Shown here: positions 8,966 through 17,222 of the stretch, one piece after another
Position numbering within the stretch: position 1 is the stretch's first letter
How the letters are laid out: every line of letters begins with the position of its first letter
Assembly (NCBI RefSeq): GCF_013408655.1
Contig: NZ_JACCBP010000003.1
Span: 124,001 to 188,000 of the forward strand
Length of the DNA stretch: 64,000 nucleotides
From: Pigmentiphaga litoralis
GTDB taxonomy: Bacteria > Pseudomonadota > Gammaproteobacteria > Burkholderiales > Burkholderiaceae_B
Reading direction: 5' to 3'
Made by a program: the position numbers and the translations under genes
Notes under the pieces: generated by a model
Told to the model about the DNA's origin: nothing
Seen by the model: the letters and a program-made list of their open reading frames with translations, nothing else
The model's database searches: none

Positions 8966-11245
8966 TCAGGCATCGCGCCCGGTCTCCGGCCGCAGCCATT
9001 TCTGGAAGAGCCGCGTCGGCATGGCGGGCGTGATCCACCATTTGCGCTGGATGTTGTCCCACTGCGCACCCAGCTGTTTGGCGGCGTCTTTTTCGTCATA
9101 AGGCACGTCCAGGTAGACGCGCCCGGCCAGTTGCGGTGACACCGTGGGCGCGCGGGGCGCGGCCTGCACGGGCACGGCATGGGTGGGCAAGGTATGGGCG
9201 GTTAAGGCATGGGCCGGCGCCGCTCTGGCTGCGCGCACGGCCGCGGCGGGCCGCGCCGCCAGGCGCATTGCCTGGACATACGGATGTCCTTCGCCCGCGG
9301 GCGTGAACAGCGTCAGCGTATCGCTGGCCCGGGTGATCGCCACATAGAACAGCCGCCGTTCTTCGCCAGGTTCAGCGCGCGCATCGGGAAATTCGCCACG
9401 CGCCAGCCAGGGCAGCAGCACATGCTTCCATTCCTTGCCCTTGGCGTCGCGCACGGTCGACAGGGTCAGCCGCTGCGCATGCTTCTTCAATGCCCCGGAT
9501 CGAGCCTGGGCTTTGTCCAATGCCGCCAGGAACTGGCCGGCATCCAGCCCGGTGCGCGCCGCGTAGGCAATGAAGCCGGCGATCGACCGGCTGACGGCGT
9601 CGGCCTGGTGCTGATGCACGAACAGGCGGCGGGTGGTGTCCGCAATGTTCAGGTGGGTGGCGGCATGCTGCAGCAGACGGCCCGCATTCCACTGGTTGCG
9701 TTCCGCAATCAGTGCATCACATACCGCGGCGAACCGTTCGCGCCATCGCCGCGTGACGGGATCGGGCGCACGTTCGCCCTCGTCGCTGCGGGTCAGCTGG
9801 CCGCGATGAAAGTCGCGCAAGGTATCGGGCTGGCGGGCGATGGTGCGCTCGGCGTCGGTCCACTCGGCTTCCGAATAGCGCAGCCCGGCAAACATGCCCA
9901 GCGCCCGCAACACGCCCCGCACTTCGGCCGGCGTGGTCACCGGCGCGATGGTTCCCTGCACGATGTGCAGGATGCCGCGCAGCATCAGCACTTCGACCCG
10001 GTGAAAGTAGCTGGAAAAGCATTCGGTCTGATACGGCACGCCGTGCTCGATCAACGTGTTTTCCAGTTCGATGCTTTGGTGATGGTCGCGCAGCAGCACC
10101 GCGCAATCATTCCAGCGGGCATCGGCCGACGCCTGGTTCAACTGCATCAGCGCGTCCAGCACCTTCAGGGCGCAATCGCCGGTGCCCGGGCGGGCGCCGT
10201 TGCCCGTGCCGCTGCTGTTGCCATCGCCGCCGCTGCCGTTGTCACCGCCTTGCGACGCATATGTCGTCACCTGGACGTCAGTGTCCGTGGTGCGCGATGA
10301 CGTAAAGGGCTGGCCGGTCAGCGCCGCTGCGCCCGCGCTCAGCGTCGCGCCGCAGCGGAATGACGCCGTCAGCGGCAGCCGCTCGGTACCCGGGAAACGC
10401 GCCAAAAATGCCTCGCCCATATAGCGGGGATCGGCGCCGTTCCAGGTATGAATGACCTGTTCGCGGTCGCCCGCGGCAATGATGCGAGTACCCGGGGTCG
10501 TCAGGTGGGCCAGCAGGTCGACATGGCCCGCGTTGGCGTCATGCCATTCGTCGGCCACGATCAGCGCGTGGCGTGGCAGCTCGGGCCCGCCGGTTTCCAC
10601 CGACAGAATGCCCAGCGCGTCGTACACCAGGTCCTGTTCACTCTGGAAGGCATAGCTGCCATAGTCCAGGCAGCGCATGCGTTCGTATTGCCGGCAGATC
10701 GCGACCAGGCCGCGCGGCAGGTCCAGGCTTTCGGCAAGCTCGTCGTCGGGTTCGTCATCGAAGCGGCGCATGGCCAGCGTGCCCTTCAGGCGCGACATCT
10801 GATTGAGTAGGATCTCGGCGTGCAGATTGCTCAGGTCGTAGCTGTAATCGGGGTCGGCATCCTGTGCTTCGGACGCCAGTTCGATCGCCTCGAACAGATA
10901 GGGGCGGACGGCTTCGGCCGATTCCAGATAGACCGCGGCGCCGTCGATCACGCCCGATTCCTGCCAATGATCCAGCAGGCTCTTGGCGTACGCGGGGTAG
11001 GTGGCCACCTGAACGTGCCGCGATGCGCTGGCCTGGGCGAGCCGCTGGCGGAACACCTGCTCGGCCGCGGGCGTGAACACCAGCACCAGAATGTCGCGCG
11101 CCGGCATGCCCTGGCGTTCACGGTGGGCCACGCAGTGGGCAAGGGTGGTGGTCTTGCCCGACCCCGCCACGGCGCCGATCAGCAGGGCGCGTCCGGGGTG
11201 GCCGATGATCTGGCGTTGTTCGGGTGTCAGCAAAAGAGAAGCCAT
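8966..11245 (-). CDS. UvrD/Rep-like superfamily 1 helicase with C-terminal DUF5710-like domain
   Basis: ATP-dependent DNA helicase of the UvrD/Rep group, 759 residues. Visible motifs in order: Walker A GAVAGSGKTTTL (about 23-34), motif II IVADEWHDANAG, motif III AAGDREQVIHTWNGA, motif IV SFRCG, motif V STVRDAKGKEWKHV and motif VI EERRLFYVAITRA. Motif II reads DEWHD where UvrD has DExQD. A low-complexity Gly/Ser/Asn insert sits near residues 330-350, and an Ala/Pro/His linker (about 665-700) leads to a module YLDVPYDEKDAAKQLGAQWD that ends KWWI. This matches the DUF5710 type found in primase/helicase-like proteins. Biological role is unknown; possibly DNA repair. Confidence 0.85.
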   Translation of the reverse strand: MASLLLTPEQRQIIGHPGRALLIGAVAGSGKTTTLAHCVAHRERQGMPARDILVLVFTPAAEQVFRQRLAQASASRHVQVATYPAYAKSLLDHWQESGVIDGAAVYLESAEAVRPYLFEAIELASEAQDADPDYSYDLSNLHAEILLNQMSRLKGTLAMRRFDDEPDDELAESLDLPRGLVAICRQYERMRCLDYGSYAFQSEQDLVYDALGILSVETGGPELPRHALIVADEWHDANAGHVDLLAHLTTPGTRIIAAGDREQVIHTWNGADPRYMGEAFLARFPGTERLPLTASFRCGATLSAGAAALTGQPFTSSRTTDTDVQVTTYASQGGDNGSGGDGNSSGTGNGARPGTGDCALKVLDALMQLNQASADARWNDCAVLLRDHHQSIELENTLIEHGVPYQTECFSSYFHRVEVLMLRGILHIVQGTIAPVTTPAEVRGVLRALGMFAGLRYSEAEWTDAERTIARQPDTLRDFHRGQLTRSDEGERAPDPVTRRWRERFAAVCDALIAERNQWNAGRLLQHAATHLNIADTTRRLFVHQHQADAVSRSIAGFIAYAARTGLDAGQFLAALDKAQARSGALKKHAQRLTLSTVRDAKGKEWKHVLLPWLARGEFPDARAEPGEERRLFYVAITRASDTLTLFTPAGEGHPYVQAMRLAARPAAAVRAARAAPAHALTAHTLPTHAVPVQAAPRAPTVSPQLAGRVYLDVPYDEKDAAKQLGAQWDNIQRKWWITPAMPTRLFQKWLRPETGRDA

Positions 11246-11296
11246 GGGCAGAAGTGTAATTCAGCCCCGCCGCGGGCGGCCCGGTGGCGCGGCTGC

Positions 11297-11767
11297 CTAG
11301 TCCGGCATCGGCAGGTCGTTGAAGTGCTTGAATTCCTGTAGCGAAAACGACGTCTGGACCTGCTTGACGCTGGGCAGTCCGTGCAGTTTCTGCTGGAGCA
11401 ATTCAGAATAGGCATCCAGGTCTTTGGCCACGACCATCAGCAGGAAATCGGACGGGCCCGATACCCCATGAAACATCACGACTTCCGGGATTGCCTGCAC
11501 GGCCTCCACGAATTGGGCCGAACAGGCATCGTTCTGGAAGTCAATGCTGATGCTGACGAAGGCCACGACGCCATAGCCGAGGGCCCGGCGATTGAGCCGC
11601 GCGTGGTAACCGGCGATCAGGCCGGACGTTTCCATCTGGCGGATGCGCCGCCAGCACGGCGACTGCGAGAGGCCGGTCATCTGCGCCAGTTCGCCCGAGG
11701 TCAGCCGCGCATTCTGCTGCAGGGCCACCAGCAATTGGCGGTCGACGTCGTCGGTGGGTACTCGCAT
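11297..11767 (-). CDS. Lrp/AsnC family transcriptional regulator
   Basis: 156-residue regulator with an N-terminal AsnC-type helix-turn-helix (DVDRQLLVALQQNARLTSGE, then MTGLSQSPCWRRIRQMETSG) and a C-terminal RAM ligand-binding domain (GVSGPSDFLLMVVAKDLDAY). ATG 11767 is chosen because GGAG lies six bases upstream; in-frame upstream ATGs lack this. The family usually senses amino acids and forms octamers. It is divergent from the Bug-hydrolase-dehydrogenase genes at 11963, its likely targets together with itself. Confidence 0.92.
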   Translation of the reverse strand: MRVPTDDVDRQLLVALQQNARLTSGELAQMTGLSQSPCWRRIRQMETSGLIAGYHARLNRRALGYGVVAFVSISIDFQNDACSAQFVEAVQAIPEVVMFHGVSGPSDFLLMVVAKDLDAYSELLQQKLHGLPSVKQVQTSFSLQEFKHFNDLPMPD

Positions 11768-11792
11768 AGTCATCTCCGTGCTTGCGCGCCGT

Positions 11793-11860
11793 TTGAATAG
11801 ATTATTCAACGAAGTGTAGCTTGCGGGTGTATTAGCGCAAAATAAGTGGATTCATTGAAT
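11793..11860. promoter_or_regulatory. Two inverted repeats in the Lrp/Bug divergent promoter
   Basis: TTGAATAGATTATTCAA (11793-11809) is a 7-3-7 perfect dyad, and ATTCATTGAAT (11850-11860) is a shorter dyad sharing the TTGAAT half-site. AT-rich dyads of this kind are typical Lrp/AsnC binding sites. The centres are about 54 bases apart, close to five helical turns. Confidence 0.5.
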
Positions 11861-11962
11861 AGTACGGATGGGTCATGCTACGATCCAGCGACGCCCGGCC
11901 AGGCCGTTTGCCTGCCGCTTTCTCCTGGCGCCGCCCCCCTTTCCAGGAACGACGAGGTCACC

Positions 11963-12946
11963 ATGAAGTTGAAGAATGCTGTCAAGACATTGACCTGTGG
12001 CGCCGCGGCGCTGGCGCTGCTGACAGCGGCGTCCGCCGCCTTTGCGCAGTCGGCGCCCATCCGGATCCTCGTCGGCTTTCCTCCAGGGGGCAGCACCGAC
12101 GTGATCGCGCGTCATCTGGCCGTCGGCCTGCAGCATGAATTGAATCGCACCGTCGTCGTCGAAAACCGGGCCGGCGCAGGTGGCCAGATCGCGGCGCAGG
12201 CGCTGAAGGGCTCGCGGCCCGACGGCCTCACGCTGTTCCTGTCGAACAGCCACACCGTGTCGATGATCCCGCTGACCCTGATCAATCCCGGCTTCGAGAT
12301 CAAGGATTTCACGCCCGTCGGCCTGGTTGCCGTCAACCCCGATGTCTTCGCCATCAACCCCGCCGTGGTGGGTGCGCCCACCGCCGGTCTGCGTGACTTC
12401 GCGAACTGGGCCAAGGCCAATCCGGGCAAGGGCAACGTGGGTGTGCCGGCGCCGGCCAGCGCGCCCGACTTTGCGGTTGGCGTCATTTCCAATGCGCTGG
12501 GTACCGACCTGAAGTCGGTGCCGTATCGCGGCGACGGCCCGGTCGCGCAAGACCTGGTTGCCGGCCAGATCGCCGCCGGTATCGGCTCGGTTGGCGCCAT
12601 GCTGCAATTTGCCAAGGCCGGCAAGGTGCACATCGCCGCCGTGAACGGCACGCAGCGCCTGGCCTTGCTGCCGGACGTACCGACCTACGCCGAGCAGGGC
12701 GTGACGGGCTATGAAGAAGTCATCTTCACCGCCATGTTCGCGCCGGCGGGCACCCCGACCGACCTGGTCCAGACCTATAGCGCCGCCATCAGCAAGATCG
12801 TGAAGTCGCCCGACTTCATCGAAAAGCTGAGCGCGCTGGGCATCTCGGCCCAGAGCAGCACGCCGGCCGAACTGGGTGACCGCGTCGCCAAGACCAACCG
12901 TGCGTGGACCACCATGGTCAAGAACGCCGGCTACAAGCCGATGTGA
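11963..12946 (+). CDS. Bug-family (tripartite tricarboxylate type) solute-binding protein
   Basis: 327-residue periplasmic receptor. ATG 11963 follows GAGG and gives a clear signal peptide (MKLKNAVKTL... ending ASAAFAQ). Family motifs are present: RILVGFPPGGSTDVIARHLA near the mature start, VVENRAGAGGQIAAQAL, and the VPYRGDGPVAQDLVAGQI region. Bug proteins bind small carboxylates or amides; many are orphans without TctAB, and none is seen here. The hydrolase start follows the stop by 8 bases. Confidence 0.9.
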   Translation: MKLKNAVKTLTCGAAALALLTAASAAFAQSAPIRILVGFPPGGSTDVIARHLAVGLQHELNRTVVVENRAGAGGQIAAQALKGSRPDGLTLFLSNSHTVSMIPLTLINPGFEIKDFTPVGLVAVNPDVFAINPAVVGAPTAGLRDFANWAKANPGKGNVGVPAPASAPDFAVGVISNALGTDLKSVPYRGDGPVAQDLVAGQIAAGIGSVGAMLQFAKAGKVHIAAVNGTQRLALLPDVPTYAEQGVTGYEEVIFTAMFAPAGTPTDLVQTYSAAISKIVKSPDFIEKLSALGISAQSSTPAELGDRVAKTNRAWTTMVKNAGYKPM

Positions 12947-12954
12947 TTGGCCGG

Positions 12955-13845
12955 ATGACTGTTCAGTTCACGGACGCCGATCGCGAACGCGAGTACTCAC
13001 CCAGTTCGTGCATCGGCGGCAATTACGCACCTTTCCTGCAGGCGTACGCCGACCTGAGCGCCCACGCGCTCGACCGGCATGCGGTGCGGCGCGATCTGTC
13101 CTATGGCGTCGAACCGCGCCAGAAGCTGGACCTGTTCCTGCCCGCGCCCGATGACGGCGCGGTGGCCGTGGCGGGCACGCCCCGTCCGGCCTTGCTGGTG
13201 TTCATCCATGGCGGCTACTGGCAGGAACTGTCGAAAGACCAGTCCCTGTTCGCCGCGCCGGGTGCGCTGGCGGAAGGCGCGGCGTTTGCCGCGGTGGACT
13301 ACACGCTGGCGCCCCATGCCACCGTGCACGACATGGCCCTGGAATGCCGCACGGCCCTGCGCTGGCTGCACGCGCACGCCGACGAATTCGGCTATGACCC
13401 GTCCCGCATTGTCGTGTCGGGCAGTTCGGCGGGCGCGCATCTGGCGGCCATGGCCGGCCTGCGGTCCTGGGCCGATGACGCCGATCTGCCTGCAGGCCTG
13501 CCTGCGGCGTCGGTGCTGGTGTCGGGCGTCTACGATCTGTTGCCGTTGATCGGCACGTCGATCAACGACGCGCTGTCGCTCACGTCGGCCGACGTGACGG
13601 CGATCAGCCCCCTGCGTATGTCCGCCCTGGGCGCGCCGCCATCGGTCGTGTGCTGGGGCGAGATCGAAACCGGCGAATTCAAGCGCCAAAGCCAGGCGTA
13701 TGCTGACGTGCTGGCGGCCGCGGGCGCACTGACCGACCGCTTCGAGATTCCTGCGCGCAATCATTTCGATGTCATCATCGACCTGACCACGCCCGGCACC
13801 CTGCTTGGGGATGCCTGCCTTGCCTGGCTGCGCGCGCCGCGCTGA
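12955..13845 (+). CDS. Alpha/beta hydrolase, arylformamidase (kynurenine formamidase)-like
   Basis: 296-residue serine hydrolase. The oxyanion-hole motif HGGYW (about residue 84) and nucleophile elbow GSSAGAH match the esterase/kynurenine-formamidase group, and a C-terminal NHFD supplies the histidine. ATG 12955 is chosen over an upstream start inside the Bug gene. It lies between a solute receptor and an FAD dehydrogenase, so it probably opens an amide or ester of the imported compound. No other tryptophan-degradation gene is nearby, so I leave the substrate open. Confidence 0.82.
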   Translation: MTVQFTDADREREYSPSSCIGGNYAPFLQAYADLSAHALDRHAVRRDLSYGVEPRQKLDLFLPAPDDGAVAVAGTPRPALLVFIHGGYWQELSKDQSLFAAPGALAEGAAFAAVDYTLAPHATVHDMALECRTALRWLHAHADEFGYDPSRIVVSGSSAGAHLAAMAGLRSWADDADLPAGLPAASVLVSGVYDLLPLIGTSINDALSLTSADVTAISPLRMSALGAPPSVVCWGEIETGEFKRQSQAYADVLAAAGALTDRFEIPARNHFDVIIDLTTPGTLLGDACLAWLRAPR

Positions 13846-13920
13846 CGGCGCCGCGCCCACGCGGGCACTGCCCAGCGCCGTCCCCTGGCGGCGCTTTCCT
13901 TTTTGCCTGACGGATTTGCC

Positions 13921-15300
13921 ATGAAAGAACAGTTGATACAAGACCTGCGCGCCCTGTTGGGCGACGAGGCCGTGCTGACCGGAGACGCGGTGACAGGCCG
14001 CAGCGCAGGCGCCTTTCGGCCCGATTCGCTGTCCGCCTACGCGCTGGTGCGCCCCCGGACCACCGCCGACGTCGCCGAAGTCATGAAGCGATGTGCGGCC
14101 ATGGGCCAGCCGGTCGTGACGCACGGTGGCCTGACCGGACTCGTGCGCGGCGCCGATGCGTCGCCTGACGAGCTGATCCTGTCCATGGAACGCATGACGC
14201 GGATCGAAGGCATTGACGTGGCCGGCCGCACCATGACGGTCGAAGCCGGCGTGACGCTGCAGCAGATCCAGGAAGCCGCCGCCGCCGTGGACCTGTACTA
14301 CGGAGTGGACTACGGCGCGCGCGGCACGGCCACCATTGGCGGCGGCATTGCCACCAACGCCGGCGGCAACCGGGTGATCCGGTTTGGCATGACGCGCGCG
14401 TCGGTGCTGGGCCTGGAAGCCGTGCTGGCTGACGGCCGCGTGATCTCGTCCATGAACACCATGATGAAGAACAATTCGGGCTACGACCTGAAGCAGTTGT
14501 TCATAGGCAGCGAAGGCACGCTGGGCGTCGTGACGCGTGCGGTGATCCGTCTGCACGAAATGCCCGCCAGCCAGTGCACGGCGCTGGTCGCGGCCACCGA
14601 TTTCGACGCCGTGGTGCGCTTGCTCAAGCACATGGACCGCAAGCTGGGCGGGCAACTGGCCGCCTTCGAATTGATGTGGCAGGCCTATTTCGACCTGGTG
14701 TCCACCCCGCCGGCGCAGGGCCGTTCGCCCTTTGCCGAACGCTATCCGTTCTACGTGCTGCTTGAATCGCTGGGCGCCGACCAGGAAGCCGACAGCGTGC
14801 GGTTCATGCAGGCGCTGGAAGAGGCCATGGCCGACGAGCTGATCGTGGATGCCACGGTGGCCCAGTCGCTGGACCAGCGCGATGCGCTCTGGCGCATGCG
14901 CGACAGCGTCGAAGAAATGTTCAAGTTCGGGAAGTCCTTCAACTACGACGTGTCCTTGCCCGTGTCCGAAATGCGGGCCTACGCCGACGGCGTGTCGGCC
15001 GCCGCCAAGGCCAACTGGCCGCAAGGCCGCTGCTGGATCTTCGGCCACATGGGCGACGGCAATCTGCATGTGTCGTTTTCGGTGGGCGACGGGTCGGACG
15101 AGACCAAGCACCGTATCGACGAGATCGTGTACGGCCCGCTGGCCGCGTTCCGCGGCGCCGTGTCGGCCGAACACGGGATCGGCCTGGACAAGCGGGCCTG
15201 GCTGGGCGTGTCGCGGACCGAAGAAGAATTGGCGCTGATGCGGCAATTGAAGGATTTCCTGGATCCGCAGGGGCTGCTGAATCCGGGCAAGGTGGTGTAA
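13921..15300 (+). CDS. FAD-binding oxidoreductase, GlcD/D-2-hydroxyacid dehydrogenase type
   Basis: 459-residue flavoprotein of the VAO/PCMH fold. The N-terminal FAD domain shows VVTHGGLTGLVRGA and GGGIATNAGGNRVIRFGMTR; the C-terminal domain has HMGDGNLH and SAEHGIG, metal and substrate elements of D-lactate, glycolate and D-2-hydroxyglutarate dehydrogenases. ATG 13921 is preferred over a TTG six codons upstream. It would oxidise a D-2-hydroxy acid to the keto acid. It follows the hydrolase by 75 bases, probably in one operon. Confidence 0.88.
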   Translation: MKEQLIQDLRALLGDEAVLTGDAVTGRSAGAFRPDSLSAYALVRPRTTADVAEVMKRCAAMGQPVVTHGGLTGLVRGADASPDELILSMERMTRIEGIDVAGRTMTVEAGVTLQQIQEAAAAVDLYYGVDYGARGTATIGGGIATNAGGNRVIRFGMTRASVLGLEAVLADGRVISSMNTMMKNNSGYDLKQLFIGSEGTLGVVTRAVIRLHEMPASQCTALVAATDFDAVVRLLKHMDRKLGGQLAAFELMWQAYFDLVSTPPAQGRSPFAERYPFYVLLESLGADQEADSVRFMQALEEAMADELIVDATVAQSLDQRDALWRMRDSVEEMFKFGKSFNYDVSLPVSEMRAYADGVSAAAKANWPQGRCWIFGHMGDGNLHVSFSVGDGSDETKHRIDEIVYGPLAAFRGAVSAEHGIGLDKRAWLGVSRTEEELALMRQLKDFLDPQGLLNPGKVV

Positions 15301-15306
15301 GAGGCG

Positions 15307-15383
15307 GGGGCTGAGGAAAGGCGCTGAGGAAAGGCTCTGAGTAAAGGCGCCGAGGAAAGGGCTGAGGAAAGGCGCTGAGGGCA
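15307..15383. repeat. Tandem 13-base repeat, about six imperfect copies
   Basis: Units run GGGGCTGAGGAAA, GGCGCTGAGGAAA, GGCTCTGAGTAAA, GGCGCCGAGGAAA, GGGCTGAGGAAA (12 bases) and GGCGCTGAGGGCA. It begins 6 bases after the dehydrogenase stop and is noncoding. Confidence 0.85.
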
Positions 15384-15450
15384 GGCCTTGGTGCGGAGGC
15401 TCAGTTGTGGAAGCTGGATGTTTTCGCCCAATGCTGACTTGCCACGGATA

Positions 15451-15466
15451 CTGTATGGATATACAG
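15451..15466. promoter_or_regulatory. LexA-type SOS box
   Basis: CTGTATGGATATACAG fits the gamma/beta-proteobacterial LexA consensus CTGT-N8-ACAG, with further symmetric TA/TT flanks. It ends seven bases before the ATG of the radical SAM gene, so LexA binding would block transcription or initiation directly. Confidence 0.8.
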
Positions 15467-15473
15467 TTATTCC

Positions 15474-16973
15474 ATGGACCACGCGCACCTTTCTTCTTCC
15501 GACCCCTTTCCGCCCGATGTCGAGGCGGAACCTGCCTGGCAGCCGCTGCGGCCGCTTCCTTTCAAGGGGCGGGGCGCGGTCAGGAACGTCGCCCACCGCT
15601 TCGAAAACGACGCCCGGCAGGCGGCCGACGACGGCTGGAACGGCGGGTGGGCCGGGCCGGATGGTGAAAACACGGGGCGGGCCGACGGGGCAGGGGAAGC
15701 CCGGGCCGGGAATGCTCGGGCCGGGAACGCTGAGTCCAGGAACGCTGAGACTGGGCACGCTGAGGCTGGGAATGCTGAGGCCGGGAAGGCCCAGGTTGGG
15801 AACGCCCAGGCTGGGAACGCTCAAGTCGGCAATGGTCAGGCCGGGAATGCTTACGCCAGGAAGGGTTACGCCAGGAATGCTCAGGTAGAGGCCGCTCCGC
15901 CCGCCGACCCGCCGTGCGACGAGGCATTGCCGCCGCTGCGCACCACCGTCACGGTAGAACGTGCCCGGCAGATCCTGTCGCGCAACGAATCGCCCGACAT
16001 ACCTTTCGACCGCGCCATCAATCCTTACCGGGGATGTGAACACGGCTGCGTCTACTGCTTTGCGCGGCCCACGCACGCCTACCTTGGCTGGTCGCCGGGA
16101 CTGGATTTCGAGACCCGGCTCATTGCCAAGGAAAACGCGGTCGACGCGCTGCGGCGCGAACTGTCACGGCCGGGTTATCAGGTGGAGCCCATCAATATTG
16201 GCGCGGCCACTGACGCCTACCAGCCGATCGAAAAGCAGTGGAAGCTGACGCGCGGCCTGCTCGAACTGCTGCTGGAAACGCGGCACCCCGTAACGATCGT
16301 GACCAAGGGCGCCCTGTTGACGCGGGACGTCGACCTGTTGGCTAAGCTGGCTGAACGCAACTTGGTGGCGGTGTACGTCTCCGTGCCCACGCTGGACCCG
16401 GACGTGGCCCGCAAGCTGGAACCGCGCGCGGCTGCGCCGCACCGGCGGATTGAAGCCGTTCGAACCTTGAGCTCGGTAGGCGTACCGGTTGGCGTGTCGC
16501 TGGCGCCCGTGATTCCCTTCATTACCGACGACCAGATGGAACACGTGCTGGCCGCCGCACAGGATGCCGGCGCGCGCACGGCGTTCTATACGATGCTGCG
16601 GCTGCCGTGGGAGGTCAAAACCATCTTCAGCGACTGGCTGGACGCGCACTTTCCTGATCGGGCGGCCCGGGTGCTGCACCGGATCGAAGATCTGCGCGGC
16701 GGCAAGCAGAATGACCCGCGCTTTGGCACCCGCATGCGGGGTGAGGGGATCTGGGCGGAACTGTATGCCCAGCGTTTCGCCGCCGGGTTGCGCAAGGCTG
16801 GCATGGTGCGCGAACGGGTGGAACTGGACCGGACGGCGTTCGTTGCACCTGCCCGGCCAGCCAGTGGGCGTGGGGCGCGCGCGTCAGGTGCGTCACGTCC
16901 ATCGGGTGCAACGAGTGGGGCAGGGCAGGCAGGCGTGGCAAGTCCGGCCCCGCAATTGTCTCTGTTCGCCTGA
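15474..16973 (+). CDS. PA0069-family radical SAM protein with pentapeptide-repeat insertion
   Basis: 499-residue radical SAM enzyme distantly related to spore photoproduct lyase. The N-terminal family motif KGRGAVRNVAHRFEND is present. The Fe-S motif CEHGCVYC is at about residues 188-195, followed by AYLGWSPGLDFE and the INIGAATDAYQPIE region. Between the N-terminal motif and the core lies an unusual insertion of about 60 residues (78-137) made of AGNA-type pentapeptides coded by a 15-base tandem repeat. A second Gly/Ala/Ser-rich tail is at the C-terminus. The LexA box directly upstream suggests a DNA-damage role; the actual substrate is unknown. Confidence 0.88.
   Translation: MDHAHLSSSDPFPPDVEAEPAWQPLRPLPFKGRGAVRNVAHRFENDARQAADDGWNGGWAGPDGENTGRADGAGEARAGNARAGNAESRNAETGHAEAGNAEAGKAQVGNAQAGNAQVGNGQAGNAYARKGYARNAQVEAAPPADPPCDEALPPLRTTVTVERARQILSRNESPDIPFDRAINPYRGCEHGCVYCFARPTHAYLGWSPGLDFETRLIAKENAVDALRRELSRPGYQVEPINIGAATDAYQPIEKQWKLTRGLLELLLETRHPVTIVTKGALLTRDVDLLAKLAERNLVAVYVSVPTLDPDVARKLEPRAAAPHRRIEAVRTLSSVGVPVGVSLAPVIPFITDDQMEHVLAAAQDAGARTAFYTMLRLPWEVKTIFSDWLDAHFPDRAARVLHRIEDLRGGKQNDPRFGTRMRGEGIWAELYAQRFAAGLRKAGMVRERVELDRTAFVAPARPASGRGARASGASRPSGATSGAGQAGVASPAPQLSLFA
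15705..15884 (+). repeat. Tandem 15-base repeat, 12 copies, inside the radical SAM gene
   Basis: Units of the form GCCGGGAATGCTSAG recur every 15 bases (15705, 15720, and so on to 15870) with point differences. They encode AGNAE/AGNAQ-like pentapeptides and keep the reading frame. Confidence 0.92.
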
Positions 16974-17140
16974 AGCAGGAGGGCGGTGGGTGGCGCCCCA
17001 TGGTGCGCACTGGGCGAAAGCGCTTCGCCGAACGGGCGTCCGTGCATTGAACTCCGCGCGATGCCAACCTTGCCTGATGCGATTGCGCACCCGGCGCTTC
17101 GGGCTTGGTGCGCCGGCGTCCTTGGCTTGACGCCCCCGGT

Positions 17141-17222
17141 ACCAGCGCCCCTGGGACCAGCGCCCCTGGAACCAGCGGCCCTGGAACCAGCGCTTTGGAA
17201 CCCGCGCCCCTAGAACCAGCGG
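17141..17222. repeat. Tandem 15-base repeat, about five copies
   Basis: ACCAGCGCCCCTGGR units start at 17141, 17156, 17171, then drift (17186, 17200, 17215). The array overlaps the last codons of the minus-strand TM2-like gene and fills part of the gap after the radical SAM gene. Confidence 0.8.

Noticed and set aside
15705..15884. Tandem arrays as CRISPR
   Set aside because: Units are directly adjacent and short with no unique spacers, and there are no cas genes.
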